From positions 62,001 through 126,000 of the forward strand of contig DATGLM010000071.1 of NCBI GenBank assembly GCA_035294125.1: 64,000 nt of DNA. The letters run 5' to 3'. Position numbers and translations under genes: made by a program. The notes under the pieces are model-generated. The model had not been told where the DNA came from. It did not search any database and was given only the letters and a program-made list of their open reading frames with translations. Positions 33,318 through 41,896 of this stretch are shown here, piece after piece (position 1 is the first letter of the stretch; the number at the start of each line of letters is the position of its first letter). The DNA is from CADDYT01 sp035294125. Its GTDB lineage: Bacteria > Chloroflexota > Ktedonobacteria > Ktedonobacterales > Ktedonobacteraceae.

Positions 33318-34160
33318 ATGGTAGTGCAGGCTCGACTGGCTTCAGCAGTGATGTTACTACGCCCCAGGATCGGTGTGCGGGAGGCTGAACAGGGTGAGGG
33401 AAAAGGCCGGGGCTTCGAGGTATTTATGGTGCGGCGCGTTATCCAGAGCGATTTCATGCCCGATGTTTATGTTTTCCCCGGCGGCTCCGTTACAGCCGAT
33501 GACCGGGCGGCTGAACAGGCTGAAGGCATCTGCCAGCCAGTCACGGCGGCGTTTGCGGATCCGGAGGGACGCACGGCGTTGGGCGGCGGGACGCGAGCGG
33601 CTGCTATTCGCGAGCTTTTCGAGGAAGCTGGTATCCTGCTTGCCGAACGCGAGGGCGCGGCTCTGTCGTTCAGTGAAGAGAATAGCCCGCGTTTCAAGGC
33701 GTATCGTGAGGCGTTTCAGCAGCGTAAAGGCTCGCTGGTGCGGATGGCGGAGGCGGAACGCCTGACGTTGGCGACCGGACAATTGAGCTACTTTGAGCAC
33801 TGGATTACGCCGGAGGGCATGCCCAAACGCTTCGATACGCACTTCTTTCTGGCGACCGCGCCGGAAGGACAACAGGCGGTGTATGACCGTCTGGAGACCA
33901 GTGAGGGCGTCTGGATTACACCGGCAGAGGCTCTTGCTCGCTTCGAGCGCGGCGAGTTTCCCATCGTCTTTGCCACCATCTACCAGTTGCGCGACCTCGC
34001 CGCCTTCACTACAATCGAAGAGTCACTGGCATACACGGCGATGCATCACGTGCCGGTGCGGCAACCTGTACTTATTCAGGAAGACGGGGTTACACGCGTT
34101 CACCTGCCCGGTGAGGCACACAACACCTGGGTTGTGCCTGAAAACATGACCAGGCAGTAG
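33318..34160 (+). CDS. NUDIX hydrolase
   Basis: A 280-residue protein with FPGGSVTADDRA followed by the long form of the Nudix box ending AAIRELFEEAGILLAERE, which binds the metal and positions water for pyrophosphate cleavage. The spacing and length resemble the NUDT19/CoA-pyrophosphatase-like group. Later parts, including WITPEGMPKRFDTHFFLATA, also fit that group. Substrate is not certain. ACGGAGAAG precedes the ATG, and the next gene (MBL hydrolase) starts 25 bases after its stop, so the two are probably co-expressed. Confidence 0.88.
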   Translation: MVVQARLASAVMLLRPRIGVREAEQGEGKGRGFEVFMVRRVIQSDFMPDVYVFPGGSVTADDRAAEQAEGICQPVTAAFADPEGRTALGGGTRAAAIRELFEEAGILLAEREGAALSFSEENSPRFKAYREAFQQRKGSLVRMAEAERLTLATGQLSYFEHWITPEGMPKRFDTHFFLATAPEGQQAVYDRLETSEGVWITPAEALARFERGEFPIVFATIYQLRDLAAFTTIEESLAYTAMHHVPVRQPVLIQEDGVTRVHLPGEAHNTWVVPENMTRQ

Positions 34161-34185
34161 GAAGTTGGAAGGGAGAAACAGACGG

Positions 34186-35058
34186 ATGCAAGAGCAACAG
34201 GGACAACAGGAACCGCGAGAGTCAGCGGAGACGCAGGTAGCGCAAGAGAGGGAAGGTGTTTATAAGATCATCCTTGCGCCCAACCCATCGATAATGACCG
34301 GTCCGGGTACCAATACTATCGTCGTGGGTGGCGCGCCCAACGGCTCGGTCATCATCGACCCCGCCGTTGATACCGTCGAATATCTCGATACCGTTGTCTA
34401 TGAAGGCGTGCAGCGCGGCCCCATTCGCTGCATCCTCATCACCCATGGGCATGGCGATCATACCGGCGGTGCTGTCGCCTTGCGCGAGCGCCTGAAAGTG
34501 CCTATCTATGCCTTCGGTTTGAAGGGCTTCCCTGAAGCGGACGCGCAAGTCAGCGACGGGGATACATTTCCCGTGGGGGACGATACGCTCATTGCCATTC
34601 ACACTCCCGGCCATCGTTTCGATCATCTCTGCTACATGCTGGAGAAGCACCGCATTCTGTTCGCGGGCGACCTCGTCGCGGGTGTTGGCACCGTTGTCAT
34701 CATTCCGCCCGAGGGAGATATGCAGCAGTATCTTGACTCGCTCACACGGCTGCAGGAACTTGATATCAAAGAGATTGTTCCCGCGCACGGACCGGTCATC
34801 ACAGACCCGCAGGCGAAGCTGGCCGAGTATATTGCCCACCGGCTCGACCGCGAGCGCCAGGTGCTCGACGCGCTGGAAGCCCTGCCGCGAGGTTCAAGCA
34901 TTCCCAACCTCGTGCAATATATCTATGCCGATGTCGACCCGCGCCTGCATCCCGTTGCTGCCCGCACCGTGGAGGCCCACCTCTTGAAGCTGGAACGTGA
35001 AGGCCAGGTCGAGCGTCTTGAACCCGATGGCTGGGCGCTGACCGACCCGACCGCGTAG
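34186..35058 (+). CDS. MBL-fold hydrolase, LACTB2-like
   Basis: A 290-residue metallo-beta-lactamase-fold protein with HGHGDH (residues 87-92) as the metal site and other ligands in HTPGHRFDHLCY and PAHGPVI. The C-terminal ~80 residues look like a small winged helix (ARTVEAHLLKLEREGQVERL), as in LACTB2-like hydrolases. LACTB2 is an endoribonuclease and related proteins hydrolyse thioesters. Activity here is unknown. The ATG at 34186 has GGGAG ten bases upstream, preferable to the in-frame ATG at 34165 that lacks a site. It forms a pair with the NUDIX gene. Confidence 0.88.
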   Translation: MQEQQGQQEPRESAETQVAQEREGVYKIILAPNPSIMTGPGTNTIVVGGAPNGSVIIDPAVDTVEYLDTVVYEGVQRGPIRCILITHGHGDHTGGAVALRERLKVPIYAFGLKGFPEADAQVSDGDTFPVGDDTLIAIHTPGHRFDHLCYMLEKHRILFAGDLVAGVGTVVIIPPEGDMQQYLDSLTRLQELDIKEIVPAHGPVITDPQAKLAEYIAHRLDRERQVLDALEALPRGSSIPNLVQYIYADVDPRLHPVAARTVEAHLLKLEREGQVERLEPDGWALTDPTA

Positions 35059-35165
35059 TGGCGCTATACGTTGCACCGCTGTACGTTTGCCTCAAAATCT
35101 GGTATGATAATTGCAATCTACTATATAGTTATGTTTTGTGTCATTAGATTTAAACGAAGGTACCA

Positions 35166-36395
35166 TTGAGCGACAAAGAATTACCAGAGAAATTACCGAC
35201 AGAAGTAGCGGATATAGAGAACGTGCAGCCGGGCTACCTGGGTGTAACTGCACCGGTTGGCCAGCAGCCGCCGCGCAGCGAACGTGTGTGGGTTGATCGC
35301 CCGGAACAACTACAACAGGCTGTGTATGCGCTGGAGCAGGCGCGGGTGGTTGCCGTCGATGCCGAATTTACGCAGGCACGTCCGCGTGTCACCGCAGGTG
35401 AGCAGGCTACTACCGGGCCGCGCCTCGCCTTGCTGCAACTGGCAATCGATGGGAAGAGTTTCGTGGTCGATGCGCTGCGTTTGAATGACCTGTCTGCGCT
35501 CAAAGCCGTGATCGAGAATCCTGACACGATCATCCTGCTGCACGGCGCGGGCGCGGATCTGCGTGTTATGGCCGAGCGTGGTCTGAACGTCGCCCATTAC
35601 TACGATCTTGAGGCAACCAGCCGCTCCATTTTCGGCCAGCAGGAATCTTCGCTGGCGGCCATGCTCCAGCGCTCTCTGAATGTGCGCCTGGATAAGAGCT
35701 TGCAACGCACAGACTGGTCGCGCCGCCCGCTGCCCCCGGCTATGGTGGCCTATGCCGCCCGCGACGCCGAGATGACCCTGGCCCTCTACTACTGGCTTGT
35801 GCGGCATTACCCGGCTTCGCTCAAACTACATGAGCATACGAGCGAGCAGGAGACGGTAGCGGACTGGATTGAGCCATTTCTGCATGGAACTTCTCCCGTA
35901 CAGGCAGAGGTAGCCATTGCTGAGGCAAAGGCGCGTGGGAAACTCACCGACGAGCAGATCTATGCCGATAGCCGGGCCGCTCTGGCAACGCTGGTCAGTC
36001 CCATGCTACGCAGCCGTCTCTTGCGCCTGATCGCTGATCTCTCCCTGCTCGAACTGGCCCCCGAACTTGTACCGCTCTTGCGGGCCAGCACGGCGGAAGA
36101 GCGGGCCGGTGCCGCACGAACGCTGGGTCGGCTTGGCTACAAAGCGGCAAGGGAAGATATCGCGCGACTCCTGAAAGACCCGGTGTACGATGTGCGCAAA
36201 GCCGCTCAGACCGCGCTACGCAATCTGAGCAGCAACAAAGAGCCGCCCAAACAGAAGGCCGTGCCCACCAGACTGAGTGATGGGTCACGGCGCTGGGTTG
36301 TCGGCGCGGCAGAGAACGAGGCCGATGGCGGCGCAGAAGACAATGATTGGAAGGCCCGCCTGCGCTCGTTACTCGGTGAAGGCGCGCCGGAATAG
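35166..36395 (+). CDS. RNase D-like 3'-5' exonuclease with C-terminal HEAT-like repeats
   Basis: A 409-residue protein. Residues ~50-230 are a DEDDy exonuclease: VVAVDAEFTQ gives the first Asp and Glu, LLHGAGADLRVMAERG the next Asp, and VAYAARDAEMTLAL the Tyr-x3-Asp pair. An intermediate helical part (residues ~235-300) stands where HRDC domains occur in RNase D. Residues ~300-360 form HEAT/armadillo-type helices (LVPLLRASTAEERAGAARTL, LLKDPVYDVRKAAQTALRNL). The start is TTG at 35166 preceded by GAAGGT, and no ATG fits. It probably trims structured RNAs. The HEAT addition is unusual for RNase D. Confidence 0.8.
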   Translation: MSDKELPEKLPTEVADIENVQPGYLGVTAPVGQQPPRSERVWVDRPEQLQQAVYALEQARVVAVDAEFTQARPRVTAGEQATTGPRLALLQLAIDGKSFVVDALRLNDLSALKAVIENPDTIILLHGAGADLRVMAERGLNVAHYYDLEATSRSIFGQQESSLAAMLQRSLNVRLDKSLQRTDWSRRPLPPAMVAYAARDAEMTLALYYWLVRHYPASLKLHEHTSEQETVADWIEPFLHGTSPVQAEVAIAEAKARGKLTDEQIYADSRAALATLVSPMLRSRLLRLIADLSLLELAPELVPLLRASTAEERAGAARTLGRLGYKAAREDIARLLKDPVYDVRKAAQTALRNLSSNKEPPKQKAVPTRLSDGSRRWVVGAAENEADGGAEDNDWKARLRSLLGEGAPE

Positions 36396-36406
36396 GCGGG
36401 AAAGCT

Positions 36407-37156
36407 TTACCTGCGGGGCAGACGCGTGCCAACCCAGACCAGTAGCAGCAGTGTGAAGATGAAGCCGAAGCGGCGCACTCGCTCTACCCAGTGCGCTTCC
36501 TGTGCCGGATCCCCTTCGCCCAGTCCGAGCCGCCGCACGACTGACAGAAGTAGCGATGAGCGCCCGGCAGGGAAAGGAACGGGCAGAGGCAGCAAAAATC
36601 GTCTTCTTTTCGGTACTTGTTCGCTTACAGCGGGTATTTCCAGCACTTCTATGCTCTCCTGATCGGCGCTATTCCCGTGCTGCATACCGTCTATAGAAGC
36701 TGTAACCTCTATACGGTATAAAGTGCGCAGGTATTCTGCCAGCTCGGTAAAAAATTGCTGGATGAGCAACTTTGCCGCCCCCTGCACAAGTGGCGGGGGC
36801 AGCAGTGTCACTAACTTGCCGGCGTTGAGCGTCCCTTTATAATGAACAACGGTGTTCTCATCATGACGGTTTAGCTGGACAACGCCCTCACCGCTGATCT
36901 TGCTCTGTTTCCCTTCGCCATCGATCGTCAGGCGATACTGCCGGGGATACTGCTGGTCGCTGATCGTCACATGTCCCTGGTAAAGACCTATGAGCGGGGT
37001 CTGTCGAATATGTATGGTGATAGCGTAGCGAAGATGATTCTCGCGTTCCAGTCGTTCCACACCGGGTATAGAACGGCGCAATACCTCTGGGTCCATCAGG
37101 CAGCGCCAGACCTCCTCCGGCGTTACCTGAAGCGTATACGTACCCTCAATATTCAT
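36407..37156 (-). CDS. CoxG-like SRPBCC protein with C-terminal membrane anchor
   Basis: A 249-residue protein whose first ~150 residues match CoxG/SRPBCC (MNIEGTYTLQVTPEEVWRCL, then DPEVLRRSIPGVERLE, and GEGVVQLNRHDENTVVHYKG). These helix-grip folds bind hydrophobic ligands, and CoxG anchors or matures CO dehydrogenase. The C-terminus has a linker and one helix near 231-247 (FIFTLLLLVWVG). No cox/xdh genes lie nearby, so a CO-dehydrogenase role is unsupported. AGGAAGC precedes the ATG. It converges on the RNase D gene with 11 bases between stops. Confidence 0.78.
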   Translation of the reverse strand: MNIEGTYTLQVTPEEVWRCLMDPEVLRRSIPGVERLERENHLRYAITIHIRQTPLIGLYQGHVTISDQQYPRQYRLTIDGEGKQSKISGEGVVQLNRHDENTVVHYKGTLNAGKLVTLLPPPLVQGAAKLLIQQFFTELAEYLRTLYRIEVTASIDGMQHGNSADQESIEVLEIPAVSEQVPKRRRFLLPLPVPFPAGRSSLLLSVVRRLGLGEGDPAQEAHWVERVRRFGFIFTLLLLVWVGTRLPRR

Positions 37157-37308
37157 ATCCAGTTGCTTCCTTCTACATCAGAATGAAGATGATGACAGTG
37201 TCACCATTATAGGTGACAACCACGCACTATGCAAGCATGCAGTACATGTAATATCCGTTTTAACCTCTGTTATAGATGATCTTTCCGACGAAGATGGGTG
37301 TTGAAAAC

Positions 37309-37337
37309 TTGCGTCAATTGAGTGCAAGGTGTATACT
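37309..37337 (+). promoter_or_regulatory. Promoter of rplI
   Basis: TTGCGT (37309-37314), 17 bases and TATACT (37332-37337). The leader to rplI would be about 75 bases long. Confidence 0.65.
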
Positions 37338-37417
37338 AAGCCGCGTATTACAGATAGAGGTTGGAAGGCGACAAGAGAAATCATTCGGCCTTCCCCTTTC
37401 CCTACGAGGAGATGTTG

Positions 37418-37915
37418 ATGAAAGTAATTCTGCTACAAGATGTCGAAGGTCTGGGCAAGGCCGGTGATTTGAAAGATGTAGCTAACGGCTATGCCCGTAA
37501 TTATCTTCTGCCAAAGGGATTCGCGACAGGCGCGACTCCCGCGCTGATGGCGAATCGCGCGCAGCATATTGCTGCTGAGCAGCGCAAACTGGAGAAACAG
37601 GCCGAACAGAACCGGCAGCAGGCGGAGCGCCTGAGCACAGTCACCCTCACCTTCAAAGCGCGTGTTGGACGAGAAGGCCGCCTTTATGGCTCCATCACCA
37701 GCCAGGATATCGCCAACGGCCTGCGTGAAGCCGAAAACATTGTCATTGATCGGCGCATGATTGTGCTCCCTGAGCCTATCCGTTCCACCGGGACCTTTAC
37801 CATTCCCGTAAAGATTGCGCCGAAGTTGGAGCCGAAGATCACCGTCAATGTGATCGACGAGAACGCCCCTGTGGTGGCAGAAGCCCCACCGCAAGCAGCA
37901 GCAGAGGCAGAGTAA
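37418..37915 (+). CDS. rplI: 50S ribosomal protein L9
   Basis: A 165-residue ribosomal protein. The N-terminal domain MKVILLQDVEGLGKAGDLKD and VANGYARNYLLPKGFATGAT is diagnostic of bL9. A long helix (residues ~45-77) and a C-terminal domain with GREGRLYGSITSQDIA follow. It binds 23S rRNA near L1 and helps frame maintenance. The acidic Ala/Glu tail after residue 150 is an extension. Two ATGs (37412, 37418) are possible, and GAGGAG six bases before 37418 decides. The usual partners rpsF, ssb and rpsR are not adjacent here. Confidence 0.96.
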   Translation: MKVILLQDVEGLGKAGDLKDVANGYARNYLLPKGFATGATPALMANRAQHIAAEQRKLEKQAEQNRQQAERLSTVTLTFKARVGREGRLYGSITSQDIANGLREAENIVIDRRMIVLPEPIRSTGTFTIPVKIAPKLEPKITVNVIDENAPVVAEAPPQAAAEAE

Positions 37916-37937
37916 CCCTGATGAAGGGAAGAGCTAT

Positions 37938-37983
37938 TTGTCCTATTATCCTGTGCGTCTATCGTACAAGGTAATAGGACAAA
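37938..37983 (+). other. Long stem-loop between rplI and the cation antiporter gene
   Basis: TTTGTCCTATTA and TAATAGGACAAA form a 12-bp perfect stem that continues imperfectly inward. There is no clear T-tract. It may be an attenuator or terminator-like structure after rplI. It does not match a known cation riboswitch. Confidence 0.5.
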
Positions 37984-38014
37984 GCTTTGTTCTGGGATTG
38001 AAACAGGTGGAAGC

Positions 38015-39157
38015 ATGCCACGTTGGCTTTACTATTTGCTCATAATGGCTGTTGTTGCTCCGGTCGTCTCTCTGGTCTGGGGTTCGCAGCAGGAACTTAT
38101 CATTTTTATTACGTCCGCTCTTGGTCTGATTCCTCTCGCCGCACTCATCGGGCGCTCAACCGAAGACATGGAATACTACGTGGGGCCGATAGCCGGAGGC
38201 CTGCTCAATGCCACCTTCGGGAACGCGCCTGAGTTGATCATCGGTATCTTTGCCTTGCAACACGGGCTGATCTCCGTTGTCAAAGCTTCGATTACCGGCT
38301 CGATTATCAGCAATTCGCTGCTCGTGCTTGGCTCCTCGCTGGCCTTTGGTGGTTGGCGCTGGGGCAAGCAATATTTCAGCGCCCGCGACGCCGGTCAGTA
38401 TACCGCCATGATGATCCTTGCCGTTGCCAGCCTGCTCATCCCTGCCACAGCGACGCTGGCAATTACGGATGCCGGGCGTATTCAGTCAATCAGTGTGGCG
38501 ATCTCCGTGATCCTCTTGCTGGTCTATGTTATGTACCTGGCGCTGCACGTGTTCCATGTCCGTGCGACGCGCCGCAATCCCTTGCGCAAGACGCCAGTGC
38601 CGGTGACCGCGCCACTGCTCGATGAGCCTGAGGAGGTAGAGGCTGTGACTGGCGGCGTTGACCCTCATGAACTGGAGGAGCCTCACGAGAAACCTCCTCC
38701 GCTCTGGGTGAATATTGCCATCCTCGCCGCTGCTACGGTTGGTACTGCCTGGAACAGTGAGTTGCTGGTGGGCGCGATCACTCCCGTTACTACTCTGCTT
38801 GGCTGGTCGCCGGTCTTCATCGGCATCGTCATTATCCCCATTATCGGCAACGCGGCGGAGCATTCCAGCGCCCTCTATATCGCCCTGCGCGACCGTGTTG
38901 ATTTGAGCATGGCAATTGCGGCCGGTTCGTCTATCCAGGTCGCGACCTTCGTTGCTCCGCTGCTGGTGCTCATCAGCCTCTTCTATACCACGCCGCTCAC
39001 GCTGGTCTTCCAGCCGCTGGAACTGGTCATTCTCGCCGTTGCCGCCATTCTCTTCGCCTTCGTCAGCCTCGATGGCGAATCAACGTGGCTGGCCGGTGTC
39101 CAATTGATGGCCGTCTACCTTATGGCCTGTGTTGTCTTCTTTTTCATTCGCGGCTAA
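38015..39157 (+). CDS. Ca2+/H+ antiporter (CaCA family, Cax/ChaA type)
   Basis: A 380-residue protein with about eleven helices. The two inverted alpha-repeats are GGLLNATFGNAPELIIGIFA and GIVIIPIIGNAAEHSSALYI, each with the acidic residue (the Glu of GNAPE and GNAAE) that binds the cation, as in vacuolar Cax and YfkE. A hydrophilic acidic loop separates the halves (about residues 196-232). Family members exchange Ca2+ for H+ across the membrane. No strong SD site is seen, only AGGTGG nearby. Its stop overlaps the convergent nnr stop by four bases. Confidence 0.92.
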   Translation: MPRWLYYLLIMAVVAPVVSLVWGSQQELIIFITSALGLIPLAALIGRSTEDMEYYVGPIAGGLLNATFGNAPELIIGIFALQHGLISVVKASITGSIISNSLLVLGSSLAFGGWRWGKQYFSARDAGQYTAMMILAVASLLIPATATLAITDAGRIQSISVAISVILLLVYVMYLALHVFHVRATRRNPLRKTPVPVTAPLLDEPEEVEAVTGGVDPHELEEPHEKPPPLWVNIAILAAATVGTAWNSELLVGAITPVTTLLGWSPVFIGIVIIPIIGNAAEHSSALYIALRDRVDLSMAIAAGSSIQVATFVAPLLVLISLFYTTPLTLVFQPLELVILAVAAILFAFVSLDGESTWLAGVQLMAVYLMACVVFFFIRG

Positions 39158-40716
39158 GTCTCCTTCTCTTCCCCTGCCAGTTTGTTCAGGAACATAGCGC
39201 GCGGAATCCTGGGCAGCAGGTCGGCGGCAAGCAAGCCCGCGTTGCCGATTTCCTCGCTCACCAGGTTTCCTGCTACCGTATGCAGGTAGACAGCCGCGCT
39301 GGCCGCGTCGTAGGGGGAGACGCCCTGCGCCAGCAATCCTGCCACCATGCCGGCCAGTATATCCCCTGTCCCGGCTGTCGCCAGGGCAGGATTGGCAAGC
39401 CAGTTGAGGCGCGCACGCCCATCCGGGCTGGCGACAATGGTGCAGGCCCCCTTGAGCACGAGAATCACCTGCCACTCTTTCGACTTGCTTTCCGCCAGGG
39501 GCAATCGCTCAATGCTGCCACCCGATACCTTCTGACCGTGGAGGAGGCGGCCCATCTCTCCCGGATGAGGCGTAATCACTGTTCCCTCTGGCAGCAGCGT
39601 CCACCAGTTTTCGAGCGCGGAGAGATTATTGAGGCCATCGGCATCTACGATCAGGCATGGGCGCTTCTCATCGGGCATGGCGCGCAGGTTTTCCAGCAAC
39701 TCCAGTATCACTTCGCGGGTATACGGCGACTGGCCGAGCCCGGGGCCAACGAGCAGCGAGCAGTAGCCCTCCAGGTGCTCCATGAGCGTGCTCACTCGCG
39801 CGAAACTCCCCTCCTGCTCCTCCGGCAAGATCACAAAGGTTGCTTCGTGGAAGGCCGAGGCATAGATGGGCAGCATACGCTCCGTGACAGCGAGTGTAAC
39901 CAGTCCCGCGCCGATGCGCGCCGCCGCGTTTCCCGCCAGGTAGGCCGAGCCGGGATAGGGAGGTGAGCCGCACAGCAGCATCACCTTGCCAAAGGTCCCT
40001 TTATTGCTGTCAAGCGGGCGTTTCGGCAAAATGCTATCGATCAGATCTCCGGTCAGCATCTCCATCGGCAAATTTTGCTCCAACTGCGGTGGCAGGCCGA
40101 TGGAGCCGACAAGGAGTTCGCCGATATATTCGCGACCCGGAAAGAAGAAAAAACCAACTTTGGGGCAGGCCAGCGTAATGGTCATATTGGCCTTAATGGT
40201 GCCGGGGTCAACCTCGCCCGTGTCGGCGTTCAGGCCGGTGGGCAGGTCGATCGCTACAACCTGCAATTCCGGGCGTTTCTCGCGCTCCTGCTGCACGCGT
40301 GCCAGCAAGGCGCGCATATCTTCGGTCAGGGGCCGCGATGTACCCGTTCCCAGCAGCGCATCGATGACGTAGTCCGCTTGCCCGAGAATGGCCTCTAGCT
40401 CCGCCTGTGTGTCCTCCGCCGCGATAACCCCTCCCAGCACGGTAAGTTGCCGCTCTTTCCAGCGATAGAGGCTGACGCGGTGTCCCCACTCTTCCAGATA
40501 GCGGGCCACGACCAGCCCATCGCCGCCGTTGTTCCCTGGCCCGATCAGCAGCAGGATTTCCAGCCCCTCGCTGGAGTACTGGGGTGGAAAGTGTTGCGCC
40601 AGTATTTCGGCGGCGCTTTTGCCCGCGTTTTCCATCAATATATGAGAAGTCAGTCCATACTCACTGGCTGCCCGTGCTTCCAGCTCGCGCATCTCCTCAA
40701 CGTTCACAACATGCAT
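39154..40716 (-). CDS. nnr: Bifunctional NAD(P)H-hydrate epimerase/dehydratase
   Basis: A 520-residue repair enzyme. Residues 1-215 are the YjeF_N epimerase (MHVVNVEEMRELEARAASEY, LLIGPGNNGGDGLVVARYL). Residues ~230-510 are the ADP- or ATP-dependent dehydratase with KGTFGKVMLLCGS, VITPHPGEMGRLL and NPALATAGTGDILAGMVAGL, the nucleotide and hydrate-binding blocks. Together they repair damaged NADHX and NADPHX. GGAGG precedes the ATG. The gene converges with the antiporter (overlap of stops) and is divergent from a methyltransferase gene. Confidence 0.95.
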   Translation of the reverse strand: MHVVNVEEMRELEARAASEYGLTSHILMENAGKSAAEILAQHFPPQYSSEGLEILLLIGPGNNGGDGLVVARYLEEWGHRVSLYRWKERQLTVLGGVIAAEDTQAELEAILGQADYVIDALLGTGTSRPLTEDMRALLARVQQEREKRPELQVVAIDLPTGLNADTGEVDPGTIKANMTITLACPKVGFFFFPGREYIGELLVGSIGLPPQLEQNLPMEMLTGDLIDSILPKRPLDSNKGTFGKVMLLCGSPPYPGSAYLAGNAAARIGAGLVTLAVTERMLPIYASAFHEATFVILPEEQEGSFARVSTLMEHLEGYCSLLVGPGLGQSPYTREVILELLENLRAMPDEKRPCLIVDADGLNNLSALENWWTLLPEGTVITPHPGEMGRLLHGQKVSGGSIERLPLAESKSKEWQVILVLKGACTIVASPDGRARLNWLANPALATAGTGDILAGMVAGLLAQGVSPYDAASAAVYLHTVAGNLVSEEIGNAGLLAADLLPRIPRAMFLNKLAGEEKET

Positions 40717-40843
40717 ATTCTATCCTCCGCATTGTAATTTTTCGGGTATTCTCTGTATATTGTAGTTCGCCAGGGACGCAGGCGCAAAGAATCAAGGATA
40801 TTGCATAGAGCCGCTCAGATTTTCGGGCGTATTGCAAAAAGTG

Positions 40844-40858
40844 TGATATACTGCTGGC
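40844..40858 (+). promoter_or_regulatory. Extended -10 giving a probable leaderless mRNA
   Basis: TGATATACT (40844-40852) is an extended -10 (TG-N-TATACT), and the ATG of the next gene begins seven bases after it. Transcription would start at or beside the A of the ATG, and no SD site exists. Confidence 0.65.
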
Positions 40859-41896
40859 ATGAAACTTGCGCTCAAAATCACGCCACAACACAGCACGCAG
40901 TATGGGAATATGGCGGAAGCTCTGGCTCTCCCTGAATTGCTTGCCAGCCCGCTTGCTCCAGCTATTCGAGAAGTGACGCCGGTGAGGCTGGGAGGGCAGG
41001 GCTATCTGCTGGTGGAGATAGATAATGAGGGGACTGCATCCTCGTCCGGGCCTGATACCCCAACTGTTTCTCAGATGGAAATTCTGTCGCGGCTGGGCGC
41101 GACCAGCGAGATAGCTCGTTATTTTGACTCCATCCGCGATATGCAGGGGCCGTTTCTCCAGCCGCTGGAACCCCGGTTCACACCGTTTGTGCCGCTGGAG
41201 ATGGCGGAGGCCCGGCGCTATAAGGGTAAAACCAACGAACTTTTCACGCAGGTGTTGCTGAACCTTGCTATCTTTGCCGGAGCCTATAGCGATCAACTGA
41301 GCAGCAGGCTGCGTATCCTTGACCCGTTGGCCGGGGGCGGCACGACTCTCTTCCTGGCCCTGGCCTATGGTTTTGATGCCTTTGGTATTGAAATGAACCG
41401 CCAGGATGTCGATACGACGGCAGTATTTGTGCGGCAGTACCTGCAGGGAGAGCACATTCCGTTCAAGGAGGTGGATGAGCATGGGCGCAGGGCCGGAAGA
41501 CGCGACCGCTTTGAGATCGGATATAAAGGAGACACGCGCACCCTTGTCCTGGCGCATGGCGATGCCATTCAGGCCGACCTGCACCTGCGCGAAGTTCCCG
41601 GTGGCCCGCGCATGCACGCTATTGTCGGCGACCTTCCATACGGTATTCAGCACTTCAGCGAAGTCGCTCCCCTGCTGGAAAAGGCAGTGCCGGTCTGGCA
41701 GCGCCTGCTCCTGCCCGGCGGCACGCTGGCACTCTCCTGGAATGCTACACGTATCGAGCGCGGAGAACTGATCAACCTGCTCGAACAGCGTGGCAATCTG
41801 CGTGCGCGCAACGAACCGCCTTATACACAACTGGCGCATGCCGTCGATCGCGTCATCAAGAGACGCGATATTCTGATTGCTGTGAAATCAGAGTAG
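40859..41896 (+). CDS. Putative RNA/DNA methyltransferase (UPF0020/TRM11-like)
   Basis: A 345-residue protein. The C-terminal two thirds are a class I SAM-dependent methyltransferase: RILDPLAGGGTTLFLALAYG forms the SAM-binding loop, DAFGIEMNRQDVD the ribose-binding acid, and IVGDLPYGIQHF replaces the (N/D)PPY motif with DLPY. The N-terminal ~130 residues are not a recognisable THUMP domain. The arrangement fits base-amino methyltransferases acting on tRNA guanine. The promoter overlaps the start, so the mRNA is probably leaderless. The last codons overlap the convergent lipoprotein gene by nine bases. Confidence 0.7.
   Translation: MKLALKITPQHSTQYGNMAEALALPELLASPLAPAIREVTPVRLGGQGYLLVEIDNEGTASSSGPDTPTVSQMEILSRLGATSEIARYFDSIRDMQGPFLQPLEPRFTPFVPLEMAEARRYKGKTNELFTQVLLNLAIFAGAYSDQLSSRLRILDPLAGGGTTLFLALAYGFDAFGIEMNRQDVDTTAVFVRQYLQGEHIPFKEVDEHGRRAGRRDRFEIGYKGDTRTLVLAHGDAIQADLHLREVPGGPRMHAIVGDLPYGIQHFSEVAPLLEKAVPVWQRLLLPGGTLALSWNATRIERGELINLLEQRGNLRARNEPPYTQLAHAVDRVIKRRDILIAVKSE

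Noticed and set aside
37916..38014. yybP-ykoY manganese riboswitch before the antiporter
   Set aside because: The conserved loop sequences of that class are not present. Only a simple long hairpin is seen.
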